From the NCBI GenBank assembly GCA_016859345.1, contig CM029118.1:29011501-29075500 (forward strand): a stretch of 64,000 nucleotides of DNA, in the 5' to 3' direction. A program made the position numbers and the translations under genes. Numbering within the stretch: the first letter of the stretch is position 1; every line of letters starts with the position of its first letter. Below, piece by piece: positions 48,000 through 60,565 of this stretch. This DNA comes from Istiophorus platypterus. Taxonomy: Eukaryota > Chordata > Actinopteri > Istiophoriformes > Istiophoridae. The notes below the pieces were generated by a model. The model saw nothing but the letters and a program-made list of their open reading frames with translations. It had not been told where the DNA came from and did no database searches.

Positions 48000-50900
48000 A
48001 TTGAATAATAATGGTTTTCAGGGCCTCTAAATCTTAGTTGTGCTTTCATTTGTACAGTTTTTACAGTACAGCTTAAAAGCTAGCTATTACATACAACTGA
48101 AAATTGCTGGGGATGTGAATATATCAATATTTTGTTTGCATAGATTTCCAGCCATGATCACGACAGTTACTGTAGAAACACACACATGTGATCAGTGATG
48201 GGCTGGACTTTGAAAAGTTACAGCTACTCTTTACCTACAACTTTTTGATAGGACAGATTATCAAAAAATCCACAGCATGTTGTAGGAATACTTGTGTGGC
48301 CTTGTGACAAGGAGGTACCTACTCATTGAATTTGATTGGAGAGATACATTGATCATAAGAAGGAAACAAAACTAACCACACAAGTCACTGCTGTAGTTGC
48401 CATTCTAATGTTTTACCATTATACAAGTGTAGTCAATACTTGATATTGTCACAGCCCCACTTACTTTATTTAGTCCTTATTCTGTATAACAGTAAAGATA
48501 CACTAATAATATGGATATATCTGTTGTGCTGTTGTGTTTAATGATATCCAAAATTCTATAAATACAAGCTGACGATTGGAATGAAGAGTTTATGTCCACT
48601 CCCTGGTGTATGACATGGAAATTCTGCAGTCATTTATTTCTCTCACTTGGCACCTGAAAACGCTAAGTGGGAGAAGTTTGTCAATTATACACTTCAGCCA
48701 TTTCACTATTGCTGGCACTTCAAGGCAGACAAATGAAGACTTAATTACATATGCAACAAATCTGATGTTTTTTTTTTTAAAGTTGATTTAAAGTAGAATA
48801 ACAACTGGCAGTTCTTGTGTGGGCAAAACTTGTCCTATCTATAGCAACAAAATAACCTTCCATGGCAACAATCCAAATTTGATGTAAAATGGATGTAAAA
48901 CATCAAAGGACCATTCTATGAGACCAAAAGATCACTCTCTGAATCCCTGTCCTCAAATCTCTTAGTCATAATTTCACCAGAACAACTCTTCTTGGTAATA
49001 TTATCAGGGCCTTGATTTGCTAATGTCTTGCTTTTGGAGAGAGTTATTCATTTGTACAGTCACTGATGTCTTAGATCACAGGAATGGCATATGTAAATTC
49101 TGCCTGAGCAGGTTCTTGGGCTAGATTCCTTAAGAAGACTATGGGAAGTGTGCCAAGAGACTGGGAAGTTGCGCATCAAAGTCATACATCAGAAGCAGCT
49201 GGAAGGTAGAATCATGGCATTTACTTGCTTTTTAAATAAAATATTTAAAGAATCCTCACAAGGGTTAACTTTAAGATTCCATACTCTAGTGCTGCTCCAA
49301 ATCTTCTTTTTGGTGCATATAAGAGGAAGAACAAACACAGACACCTTTATATTTAAAGAGGTAGAAACTAACTTATTATACATTACCCACTAACATATTC
49401 AGGAAACACCCCTAAAAAATACTTTATTGTTTGAACATCTTCTAAAACACTAAAATCAATCATTACTTATTATCAGTTATAGTTGTTATTTAGATAAGAG
49501 TTAAATATGAATAAAAGGAATATACCAGATAAAGGCATTTACCAGTACTCTCCAAAGTATAGGAAAATTTAAAAAAGGACTTATTGAACAGCTCCTATAT
49601 TTGATTCTGTTATTTTGAATAATCTGGTAACTCGATGTATATTGATCAAACACTAATAAATGTCTTTAAAAACAGCAAAAAACAGTTTTTACATGTTTAA
49701 ATTATTTCATCTTAAGTGAAATGACTTTTGTGTCTGTGGTTTTTGAGATTGAAAAGCAAAATAATATTCTTGGGATCCACAATTATAAAATGTCCACAGT
49801 TTTGTTATATGTATTTTAATGCATACCCCCGTTCTGATAAAGAGTGACTCAGTCACTCATTGTGTGTATTTGTTAACTATAATGCCATAGATCTTATCTG
49901 GTGCCACACCTTTCAAAAGTATCTTAAAATAACACTTACAAAGTATATGCAATTTCCCTAATTTACAACTGGCTGCCGTACTCAGGACTCTGGGCTGGAT
50001 GGAAATCTTAAATGGGGCTTAAACAGCGCTCCTCACAATAAGAAATCAATATGCCATGCAGCCTAGAGAGGCAACTTGCTATCTACTGTGGCAAAGGCAA
50101 GGCTCGCGGGGTAATTTCCTCTAAATGCTACAAACACAGCTCAGCCACTTCACCGACACAAATAGAATCCCAGTCACACGCTTTCACACACATATACTCA
50201 AGAAGATACATGCTGAGTATGTACTCTCGTGTGTGCTTGTGTGTGTGTGTGTGTGTTTGTGAGTGTGTGTGAGTGTATTGCAATAAAATGACAAAATGTA
50301 TTGTATACATATGTGTGTGCATGTTTGCTTGTGTTTTGTAGCATAACATTTGTTTGTGAGTGACATTTTTCTGAGTATGTGTTTTTTTTTTCACGTAATC
50401 TGTGTACTGTGCCTCGGTATTTTTCTTTTACATGTAGGAATATTCGCAAGTTGGTGCCTATACAGTGTGTCTCTGTGTTGTTGAATATGATTAATACTGA
50501 CAACAGATACACAATATTTAATCGAATGATTCATATTTTTCACTGAGTATTTACTGAGTATTGTAAACTCAGAAACATTAAATAAGAAAAAAACAGAAGT
50601 ATATTTGAATGGATATATTTGATCTACAATTTTTAATTGTGGTTGATTAAATATAACAAAGATATAAAGATACATCTATTTTTATTAAATCTTAGAATCT
50701 TAGAAAATGTTTATCAATTCAATTGTATCAAATACACCACTGTACTTTTTGAAAATACATACAAAGATGGACATGCAAAGTATAGCAATATGAATAAAAC
50801 CACAATTGGTTTATATCATGTACGAGTACTTGACACAGTCGTCACATAAACATAAGCAAACATCAACGGATATAAAAATATGAAATAAGTTAAATGTGAC

Positions 50901-52150
50901 TAAAGATACACTAAATCTCACATTCCAGCAATCTTATCCATGATCACACTATTTTTTTCCTGAAATCTGTCAAACCTCATCTTAAAGAAAACACTAAAAG
51001 GAAGTATCATCTAAAAGCGAAAAAAAAAAGTCTTTTTTATGAATTATGACATTTTGCCAAAAGGTTTACTGATAACAAAATCTAAACATATGAGTAAAGA
51101 CATGCAGGTTTCTTCATCTTCAATATTTTAAAATATGTCTTACATCTCAAAAAAAAAAATTACCCAACCCATTCAGACTTGTGTGGGTGGCTGTCTGTGG
51201 ATATGATGTAATCAAGAATAGCGCTCTTCTGATTGAGGGAGAGTTGCAGGTAAGTGAGTTCAGACCATATCCATTACCAAATATAATCTATTCTTCTCTG
51301 CGGAGATGCTATCTACCCCAAGTCCTACAGGAACTATACAGAGGATGAGCTAGCACTGTTGTTCTTGGATTGGTTTGCAGTGGTACTCATCAGATAAGCT
51401 GGGATGCATCCTGCAGGTTCGCATACTGTATTCAACATTAAGTCTTTGTTTGTGTCCATGTGTTCTTGTGCATGTGTGTGTGTGAATGTGAACCTTACCA
51501 CTACATGAATGTACTTTTGTAGTACTTTTTCTTTGACAAAGTAGTTTATTCAAGATTTAATAATCCAGTATGGGGGAAGCCTGACCAACATTGCTTGGAA
51601 GGTGTGGTAGAGGAGGTAGACATAAGAAATAATGTCAAAGTCATAGAAAAAAAAAAAATCATTTACAAGTATCACCATGATATATGCATAACAGAAAAAG
51701 TGAAAAGAAAGAAAAACAGTTGCATTATCTGAGAAGAATACAATACAGATCAGGAAATCCAGTTTGAAGCCAAAAACACTGTGCAGTGTTTGAAAGTTGT
51801 AATTCCAGCTAAAATTTCCTTCCTCTGTCTTGAAATTCAAGAGGTAATCAGGAAACTTGTTACTTATGACATTTTTATTAATTTTTAATTGTTTAATTTG
51901 TTGATTTGATATGGAAAATGTATGTTGATGAACATCAGTATGAAATACTAGATATTAAGATGCTGGATTGTAGCAAGAATGCTAATGTACATCTCTAGTC
52001 CCTAGGCAGGTTGTATAGAACAAGAACATCACAAGTAACAGTATAGAAATACAAATATACAATAGACATTTAGAAAATACATTATGCAACATGCTGAGTT
52101 AAAAGTGATCACAGATCTAGTTTGATCTCGTTTGATAAGCTCAGCTTGCT
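48000..52150. other. AT-rich desert with no recognised gene
   Basis: Contains a GT/CA patch near 50230-50275 and A/T homopolymers; otherwise unclassified AT-rich DNA. Confidence 0.5.
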
Positions 52151-52159
52151 TTAGGTGAC

Positions 52160-52415
52160 TATCTTATCTCGAGAGTAGGTGTTGTGTTGCCCTGGAGGAA
52201 GCACAAAGAGCGAGTCTGTGAAGATTCTCAGTCATCCATGCCATAGTTATCCCAGAATAAAAAAGTCCAGGGCAACTGGACTTAGCTGTAGATCTTGAAG
52301 ACGTTATAATACCTTGATTTACCCACCAGTCAGTCAGAACTGAAGAGGCCTCTTGGATGAGAGGTGAAATGTCTTCAGTATCCACAACCACGTCCAGTTG
52401 ACCTGGACTTTATTT
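52160..52415 (-). repeat. Teleost interspersed repeat with two near-palindromic 21-bp ends
   Basis: The block contains the phrase complementary to 'catttcacctctcatccaagaggcctcttcagttctgac', which I recognise as a dispersed repeat. AAGTCCAGGGCAACTGGACTT (52263-52283) recurs inverted at 52391-52411. Confidence 0.6.
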
Positions 52416-52419
52416 TTCT

Positions 52420-53540
52420 CGGACAAAATGTGAGGTTCACCATCATAAAACCAAATATACAGTAGATAGATCTATGCTTTTGCTATATCTAACTTCCCAA
52501 TTTCATAATTGAACAGTTTGTTAGATTAATCACTAAAGAAATTTAAACCCCAGTCATGAATATCTTAAATGCTTCTTAATTGTCAGCTGAAATGCACAAA
52601 AATAAACATTTAAGTTAAAATCTTCTCTGAATAGGAAAGACTTCATTATAACAATATTATGCTGGGTTTGTACCCTCTTTGATAGCCCATATGTTTTTCC
52701 AAACCTCCAAATTAATATTATGCAAGTAGAAAAAAAACTGATGCCATCCACCCTCTGATGGTGAAATATCTCATATCGTCAAAGGTAAAACACGCTGATC
52801 CTGGTAAAGGGGAAAGTCTTTAGCATGGTCAAATGTGTACATGTGTGAGTGGGTGTGTAAATGAATATGTGAGTTTGCATGTATATAGCTGTCCCTGAGG
52901 ACCTCGGTACTGACAGTGAGGCTGCATTATGAGGTCAAATGTATGAACCCCTTCAAGATGTTGAGCTGTGGTTTCCTTTGATACATACAACAGAGCCCTG
53001 CCTCATGTTTAGAGTGGCCTTCTTTCAAATCAGCAGATTAGTGCAAATAAAAATTCCCCCTTATTTTCAAATTTAATTTACCATTGTTTTAATCATCTAA
53101 AGAAATGCATACATTAAGATTGTTATAAATGAAACAATTCATGAAGTAAAAAAAAACAAAAAAACAAAACATTAAAAAAACACTACTGTATGTTTGGCGT
53201 GATCGTCAAATTGTCTGAGGTTTAATCAGGAGGAGGTACTCAGCACTCCAACACCGATGAAGAGAAGGATCTGAGTATTTAAAAATATTGATGATACTGT
53301 TAAGGCTAATGCTACTGAAAAAAAAAGGATATTTTTTTTACTCCAGTCAGAGAAAAATTGAGTCGTGTTGGAGAGATGTCAGTTGCAACAAGCTGTAAAT
53401 AAGCAGCAACCAGGATCTTATACGGGATATTGTTTATTGAGCATTGCCAAACTGGAAACAACATATTACCTACTCCGGCATCAAAATGAGGAATAAACAG
53501 AAAAACTAGAAAGACTATAAATGTTTGTGTATATATATAT

Positions 53541-53601
<61 letters not shown>

Positions 53602-54765
53602 AAGAGAGAGGGGGGGTATATAAGGCTTCAGAACCCAACTTGTCTGGTGTGACATCCTACTATTTTATTTAGAGGATTTGTTTTTGATGTACTAGTATTG
53701 TTAAATGAAATGGTTCATGTATATTGATGTCCTCCTGGGTGAGCCTAAGATAGATCTGGAGATCCACAAGCAGTGTGTGGTGCAGTGTAGGCAGTATTGT
53801 GAGTATTGCAGTGCATTTATGTGGCAATAAGGGAACTCTTTATTTACCAATCAGTAAACATTTAAACCCGCAACTATGATCATTAACTTAATTTAGTGAC
53901 CAAAATGACTGTTTCAAGCAAGCGACTGAGAATAGCTAATTGTAGAACTGTTGCTTAAAGGATCCTGTTGAGGCTGTTGGGCCATCTGAACAGGACACGC
54001 CTGATGCATTAGTACAGAGGTTTCCCGTAGACTTATGGGTTGGACACCCAGACAGACTGAAAAATAACATGGAGAGAATATTTATCCTTGTCTAGATTTG
54101 TCTTCGGATCCCCCAGATGTTGCTTGATGAAGTTGCCTGATAGAGAAGAATTTTGCTTTGCCAGCTACAACAGTAACCTGAATTCAAATGAGTGGCAGAA
54201 AATGTATGGAGTTAAGATAAGTAATTTTCCCGTGTTTTAGATCATAGATTATTCCCAACAATACTATTTCTACAAAGTGATGTAAAGTCATGATGAATGG
54301 AAATTAAATAATTTACAGCTCAATACAGTCCTTTTTTTAAGGAAATTTTGATTGAAGATTTCAGGAAATTAGTCTGAATTTTTTTTCATATGAAAAATGG
54401 AAAAACATACAGATTGACATCAAATAAAGCTAATAAAGCATGTTTTGAACCCTTCTTACAATACGTAATGCATTATATACTATGAGAAAGCAGAAAAAAG
54501 TGTACTGAGGTCCAGATTTGACAAAATAACTGAAGCAACATCTATGGATTGCAAGGATCAATTTGGCACTTAAACAGAGCAAACTGTCACATTGCCAACT
54601 TTTTGATGTTGTAATGTTTTAAGACATTACCTCAAATAAAGCAAATAAACTGATAGATTGATATTGTCTGTTTTTTAAAATTATTTCAACCACTTTCCTA
54701 ACTCTTATGAGCTTGTCATAACCGCCTGAAGTCAGAAGAGGCAGGGTTAGGGTGCTCCCTATTCT
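52420..54765. other. AT-rich desert with no recognised gene
   Basis: Includes the TA microsatellite at 53531-53601 and A-rich tracts at 53150-53180. No exon or transposon recognised. Confidence 0.5.
53531..53601. repeat. (TA)n microsatellite, interrupted
   Basis: TA runs with AAATA and CATA interruptions. Confidence 0.95.
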
Positions 54766-54769
54766 ATTT

Positions 54770-54930
54770 GCCTGATAGCCTGGAGATCACACCCCTCTCA
54801 CTGCTCCTCTTCAAGCTCATTATCGCGGTTAAATTATTTCCTCCCACAAGAACGTTAATTAACACACACGTCCAGCCCACGTCTGGCTGCACAAATTGAT
54901 TACAACATCAGAGCCAGTGTGTGTGCGTGG
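54770..54930. promoter_or_regulatory. Candidate downstream enhancer with GTTAATTAAC palindrome
   Basis: Complex block with CTCATTATCGCGGTTAAATTATTTCC, the 10-bp palindrome GTTAATTAAC (54854-54863, HNF1/LIM-homeodomain-like) and ACAAATTGATTACAAC. Confidence 0.45.
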
Positions 54931-55284
54931 CTGGCCACTGCAAAAAAGGCGATTGGCCCTCAGTGGGGCCAGCAAAACCTCTAATGGCAGCAGAAACATA
55001 TTACATATGCTACACAATGTATAGCATACTCCCCACAGTGTGTGTGTGTGTGTGTATGTGTGTGTGTGTAAAAGAGTGTGGCACATGTCTTCTTTGTACA
55101 TGCTAATGAAAGAACAGAGGTAACAGCTTTAACAAAGGGACAGTGGTAATCAAGGGGTATCAGACACAAACACAAAAAGAAGCGCCTGCATGGTGGAACA
55201 CACATGCACACATACATACACAGACACACACTTCAAACTGAGAATGTGAATTTTGTCATTATGACAGCACAGGATGGGTAATTT

Positions 55285-55400
55285 CAGACTTGGCCTCAAT
55301 CACTAGTGTTAAGCATAATTTCAGTCCTGAAGGGGTTAATTAGGGGCTGCAAAGAGAGGCCTGAATTAATTGGCTTGTGCCTTTTCAGAAAGAAAATAAT
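55285..55400. promoter_or_regulatory. Candidate downstream conserved element
   Basis: Two homeodomain cores (GGTTAATTAGG and TGAATTAATTGG) about 30 bases apart in non-repetitive sequence. Confidence 0.4.
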
Positions 55401-56189
55401 AGGTGTTGGGGGGGTAACATTTTCATACATCAAAATCAGTTGACAGTGTAGGATTATCAGAATTTTTTGTTAGAAATCAAATGACTTACAGGACATCGCT
55501 GGCAGTATTCTATGATACTTATTACCAACAAATCCTGTGGACCAAAACCAACACTGAACTGTTCCTATGAAAAAGTATTATCTGTGTATTCAAAGCTTGA
55601 TACAATTTTACAGCATGTCTACGAGGAAAGTGCTTTTCAGTCATTGATCTTATATTTGTCTAAAAGAACAGATTAACTCTAGTTTTAATCAGTCTAGCTC
55701 TTTTCCAATTTTTTCAAAATTTTCTGGTGTTATTCTCAATGAACGTTCTTCTGATGGTTGGATAAGCAATTGCACAAGGCCAAGCTTTGTAAGCAGGAAA
55801 TATATGGGACATTGTCTTCCTTTTAGAAGCAATGTAATTAGACACAGCTCCCATGTAGGTGCAAGGGTGCTGGAAAGCCACATATTAGTACATACTGCCC
55901 CCAGGAACTATTAGACACATCAAAACCTCTTGCCTTCCCCCACCTACTAGGCTTTATAAGTTACCAAACTAACTGCTATTCATATTAATTAAAGCATTGC
56001 AACCTTAAACAATGTTACATAATCACTTGAGTAATGTGCTGCAAAGTTTAGCTTTCTGTAAGTAGCGACTGTGTTGACTGATGCATGTGCACTCTCAGCT
56101 CTAATGCCAGCGGTATGCACTCGCTATTGAGACCGCACATAACTACAGATCTGATTACTCATGTCATGTCATGATACAACACACATACA

Positions 56190-56315
56190 TAACATTTGTA
56201 CATTTGGCAGATGCTTTTATGCAATATGAATTACATGTGAGGCAACTTAGGGTTCAATGTCTTGCCCAAGGACATTTTAGACAGGGGGAGATGATGAATG
56301 TGCAACATACAACAC
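56190..56315. repeat. Teleost interspersed repeat (CATTTGGCAGATGCTTTTAT type)
   Basis: The phrases 'catttggcagatgcttttatgcaa' and 'tgtcttgcccaaggacatttt' in this order are a familiar fish dispersed repeat. Confidence 0.65.
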
Positions 56316-56389
56316 AGCACTAGTAAACTTAAAATACTATATGCATTTAAAGGCCACATAACACTGCAACCGCATTAGTGCCCACTAGT

Positions 56390-56445
56390 TTTTTGGGGTT
56401 TTTTTTTTGGGGGGGGGGGGGGTTATTTTGGTTTTTTTTTTTGGA
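56390..56445. repeat. Alternating T-run/G-run tract with a G14-15 homopolymer
   Basis: T and G homopolymers alternate (TTTTTT, GGGG, T10, G14-15, TT.TTTT.GG, T12, GG). Quadruplex-prone; the exact run length may be uncertain in an assembly. Confidence 0.85.
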
Positions 56446-56839
56446 AAATGCACGTCTTCAGTAACAACCAATTGCCTTGGGGATGAGTGCCACAAAAGGA
56501 GTGGAGAGGTTGGCAAGTATATCACCAGACTTAGACATTAAGTTTTTAGGAAACATAGCTCAGTGCCAAACCTAAAAGACAATGCAGGAGATAATGAGCA
56601 GCTCAAAGGGAGCTAAGTGGACTGGCTAGGTGAGTGTATCTGAGATGAACAGGGAAGCTCTTTTTATTATGGGTATTTTTTTTATCTCTTCATTTATTTA
56701 AGCGGGGGTGTGTTCAAGGGTGCCACGCCTGAGTGAATAAAACAGAGTTGGCAAAAAGCTGATGAGGAAAAAAAAAAGAGTACTCCATACCCTTACTCTG
56801 TCTCAGTCTCTCTCCCTTCCTCTCTTCAGTACTGAAAGG

Positions 56840-57065
56840 CTCATCAGGACTTGTCATCGCTCTAATGAATATCATTTAAATTGCTTTGTGTATGGGAGTG
56901 AGTTTGGATGTCGATTTAATTTGCGCATGTGTTTGAGCTCGTGTGCTTGGTGGGGCGGACGGACGGAGAGCGGCAGCCCTAATGAAACGCCCGCCTAGTG
57001 ACAGGCTGACGAGGCCCGACCCGATCAGATGGAGTTGAAAGGAAATTTTGACAGGGCGGTGGAGG
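56840..57065. promoter_or_regulatory. Candidate downstream enhancer, CpG-rich
   Basis: Block with CTAATGAATATCATTTAAATTG, GATTTAATTTGCGCATG and CCCTAATGAAACGCCC plus an unusual density of CpG (GGGGCGGACGGACGGAGAGCGGC) for this desert. Bounded downstream by a CA microsatellite. Confidence 0.5.
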
Positions 57066-57074
57066 TAGGGAAAA

Positions 57075-57087
57075 CACACACACACAA

Positions 57088-57126
<39 letters not shown>
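57075..57126. repeat. (CA)n microsatellite
   Basis: CA run with minor interruptions, immediately after the CpG-rich island. Confidence 0.95.
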
Positions 57127-57129
<3 letters not shown>

Positions 57130-57130
<1 letters not shown>

Positions 57131-57810
57131 AGCATGCAGAAAGAACAGAATGTAGATGCAAAAAAAAAAAAAAAAACAAAGATGCAGAAATACACAGAAA
57201 CAGAAACACACACATTTACTCACCTACAAAGATTAAGACACAAGATGCACACTTTTGCAGGAAGATTAATGTGTACCTATTTGCATACAAACTCAACTAT
57301 ACACGTGAACGGAGACAAATACCAGCACACATCAAATCTGACTTCAAGTTAGTTTTGTGGTATCACAACATTCCAGTGTGGTGAGCATCTATCCTAATTT
57401 GCAGATCCTATCCTCTTTTAGCACAGCTTTGCTAATGATGGCACCTCAATGTCCCTGAGCTAGGGGAATATGTAAAATAACATCCACTACGCTCTGCTCA
57501 AGATGAGCCATACCAGGCTATAAACATGGCCTTATCAAAATGAAATTACAATATATGCTGATACCATATTTCAGCAACCCCAACCCTCCTACAACCCCCA
57601 CTCCAAATCCTCATGTGAGCACTCCCACTGCCATACACCTGGTGAAATATTACAACCTTGCAAAAACAGCACAAAGCATTACCATCTAGTGAGGCACCTA
57701 TGATTTAGCATTGCAGGTGTATCAAGAGCTCGCTTTCCCTCTCTTTCTCTCTCACTTTCTGCCTGACACACCAGCAAGCCTGGTCACGCAGCCACCCGCT
57801 CAGCCACAGC
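57130..57810. other. Desert segment with no recognised feature
   Basis: A-rich tract at 57161-57177, then moderately complex DNA without a family signature. Confidence 0.5.
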
Positions 57811-57814
57811 GCCC

Positions 57815-57995
57815 TGTTTCATTACCATCACCCAGAGGTTTTTTAATTGAGTCAGATCCAATTATGAGCCAGCAATTAGCTATTAATATAATCAATTACT
57901 CCTCCACGCTTGTCACATCAGAATGTGATGCAGATGTGGAATGTGTGTACGGTACATTTGGCGCATTGCTAACCAAGTTTATCATGGTCATGGTG
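57815..57995. promoter_or_regulatory. Candidate downstream enhancer: homeodomain-site cluster
   Basis: Within about 60 bases lie TTTTTAATTGAG, CCAATTATG, GCAATTAGC, TATTAATATAATCAATTAC, followed by non-repetitive sequence. Confidence 0.5.
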
Positions 57996-57999
57996 GGGA

Positions 58000-59375
58000 A
58001 AGGGCCCAGGTAAAAATAAATAAATAAATAAAAATTTAGAAAGCTAAAAATGAACCAACTAGCTAGAAGACATGAAAAGACAGTAGTACTATTTGGATGG
58101 TGATTAAGTGTAAGTTTAAAGAATGGGACTAATCTAAGGTAGAATACTGTGTGTGTGATAATCACATTGCAACAGTTTTTGTCTTTTCCTTGGTTAGGAG
58201 ACAAGTTGGGCTGCTTTTACACTATTACAAAAAGTGGAGCAGGGTGCAGTGCATTTTGGTATCAGCATATTAGTACAATTACATGCACTCAAGAAATGAG
58301 GTTAATGAGAGAAATCAAGCTAAGCGGATAATTTGACAATGTTCTTACATACATTGTAGTAGTTTGGTCACTGTGAAATCCAGATATTTGTGCATTAGGC
58401 GAGATTTCTACCTTACCTTTCTCCCTTTTAAAAATATTAAAAAATCTGATTAGAAACTCAGTTATGCATGTACATGGCTGTAACCATATATTAAAGCATA
58501 TTCAAACTGGAACAAACAAGAGATAACCCCATTACAGCCTCTTAGCATTTGCCTCCCTTTGGTCTCTGAACTGATTCTAAGATTGGACTAATTACTTCTA
58601 AAGAAAGAGGATAAACCCATGTTTTCCAACATATATTTCTGGGCTTTTGTGCTGGGATGTACCAGTCCTTAACCTCACATCTTGCAATACAACTCCAATC
58701 CCCTCATTTAGGCATAAAACTAAATTGGAAATTGTGCATATGCATTTTGTTGGTTGGTTTGTTGTGTTTTTTTATGAAGCATTCTGTTAATACTGTTAAC
58801 ACTGTTCTTGAAAAGTGCTTTACTTATAAAGGTTGTTATTATTGTGGATGTCTTATCCTGAAAGATGCTTTATGATGATGTGTCATTCCTGACATGGGAT
58901 GCTCATTGTAATTCATATACAATTGAATGCATTCTTTCACTCATTGTGTAATATTATCCATTTTTCAATTCTAATGGCTTGTCTGGAGCTGGATGTTTTG
59001 AGACGGTATACATGTCATGAACTTTTGTGTGACAGTGAGTATAGGCTCAAGCTTCCTGAATGACACAAATCTTGCTCTGGAGGCATGTTTTAAATGATGA
59101 GGGCGTATTGAAGCTGTTACAACTGGTAATAAGCACTGGAAAATGTTGAAGAATCTCAGAGAGTTAGAGACAAAGAAAGAAAGACAGAAAGGTCTCCGAC
59201 AGTCCAATAGCAACCAGGCAAGTTAAACAGACACACATAATAGGATATTAAACTTTAACTACCCCATATTCATTCCAATCATCTGGGAGGGAAACGGCCA
59301 AAACTTCAGGCTCCAAATTTCATTTGTGTCTCATTGGAAAGGTTAAATTTATGAGGCCTTTTTGTTAACAGAGAG
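58000..59375. other. Desert segment with no recognised gene
   Basis: Contains an AAAT-repeat (58014-58032) and unclassified AT-rich DNA. Confidence 0.5.
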
Positions 59376-59379
59376 GTAT

Positions 59380-59625
59380 GAGCTGGATTAAAAAGTTCTC
59401 CAGGCCTTTTTGCTCCAGCATCTCCCTATCTTAATGACATATGTCTTCATTTGTGAAGGCTCAGCTCATGCCAGGGTGGAACTTTCATTGGCAAGAGCCC
59501 GTTTCCCCCAGGAGAATTGTTAAGCAGTGCACAGGAAATAAAAAGGAATGCCAAGTTACTTCCTAATGTTGTGAGTGATTTCATTACCTCAGACACTGGA
59601 CTAATTTAGGCCAAGCAAAGGGATG
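59380..59625. promoter_or_regulatory. Candidate downstream conserved element
   Basis: Long repeat-free block of balanced composition with two CAGGCCTTTTTG/GAGGCCTTTTTG-like pieces, TTAATGACATATG and TGTTAAGCAGTGCA. Confidence 0.38.
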
Positions 59626-59929
59626 GGATTTCAAAATGCAAAACAGTAGACACCCACTGTAGAACTCTGCATTTATATAAAACAAAAACAAATGGGGATG
59701 TGGAACTGTGGAAAGGTACAAAAAATACACTGAACTGCCTCATGTCCTAAAGACAACTTCTCTTTGAAGTAAAGGCTGCTAAAATGATGATGTGTAAAAA
59801 AAACATGCAATTAACGGGGGACTATGGAGCAGAAGGGGAGGAGGTGAAGAAATAAGATCTCATTGCAGGGCTGATGTGGGGCTTAGATGATCCTATGATG
59901 TGCTGAGCACTTGTCAGGACAGAGAGGGC

Positions 59930-60140
59930 ATCGTCAGCCAAGACCTCCCTCCTTTTAACTAGCCTGCATCTTAACTAGGCAATCAAGTCCCTCCCCAAGT
60001 GTAATTAAATGATAAGTTCATATTTGAGGGACAATTGTGAGGTGGCCGATCGGAAAGCGCTGTCAGGGCGAGCTGCTGGCGTGACGAATACCCTTATTAG
60101 CAGCCGCACTGCACCCTTTCAAGGAGAGGGCTGACCAGGA
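59930..60140. promoter_or_regulatory. Candidate downstream enhancer
   Basis: Contains GTGTAATTAAATGATAAG, GGACAATTGTGAGG and a CpG-bearing stretch GGCCGATCGGAAAGCGCTGTCAGG, then CCTTATTAGCAGCCGC. Bounded downstream by a GT microsatellite (60141-60196). Confidence 0.48.
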
Positions 60141-60344
60141 GTGTGTGTGTGAGTGTGTGTGTGTGTGAGTGTGTGTTGGTGTGTGTGTTTGTGTGTGGAA
60201 CAGGCAGTGAATGTCCACTGTTGTACTTTCATATATATCCCCTATCACACAAGAGCAGAATATGCAAACAAAACACATTGTTGAACTATTGCAGCATAAA
60301 CACCCACTTGCACAAACATATATCCTCCCCACAGCCCGCAGTGA

Positions 60345-60565
60345 TCATTTAAGATATGCCCACAAAGGGCAGATGGAGGTAAAGGGGACATGCACTCCAG
60401 CATGTCAGGGCAACATGCATCTCCCTGTAAATCAGTGAAAGATGATGTGAGCGCTGCGTCCCAGCTGTTTGATATGCAAACGGCTTTTCTATGCAAATTT
60501 GTCTCAACAGCTTTCGACACACAGAGCAGGAGCATGGCTTCGTGGCCCAGGTGTACTGAGGGAAG
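60345..60565. promoter_or_regulatory. Candidate downstream enhancer with paired octamer motifs
   Basis: ATGCAAAC (60474-60481) and the perfect POU octamer ATGCAAAT (60491-60498) lie 17 bases start to start in repeat-free sequence; an AAAT repeat (60578-60597) follows. Confidence 0.45.
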
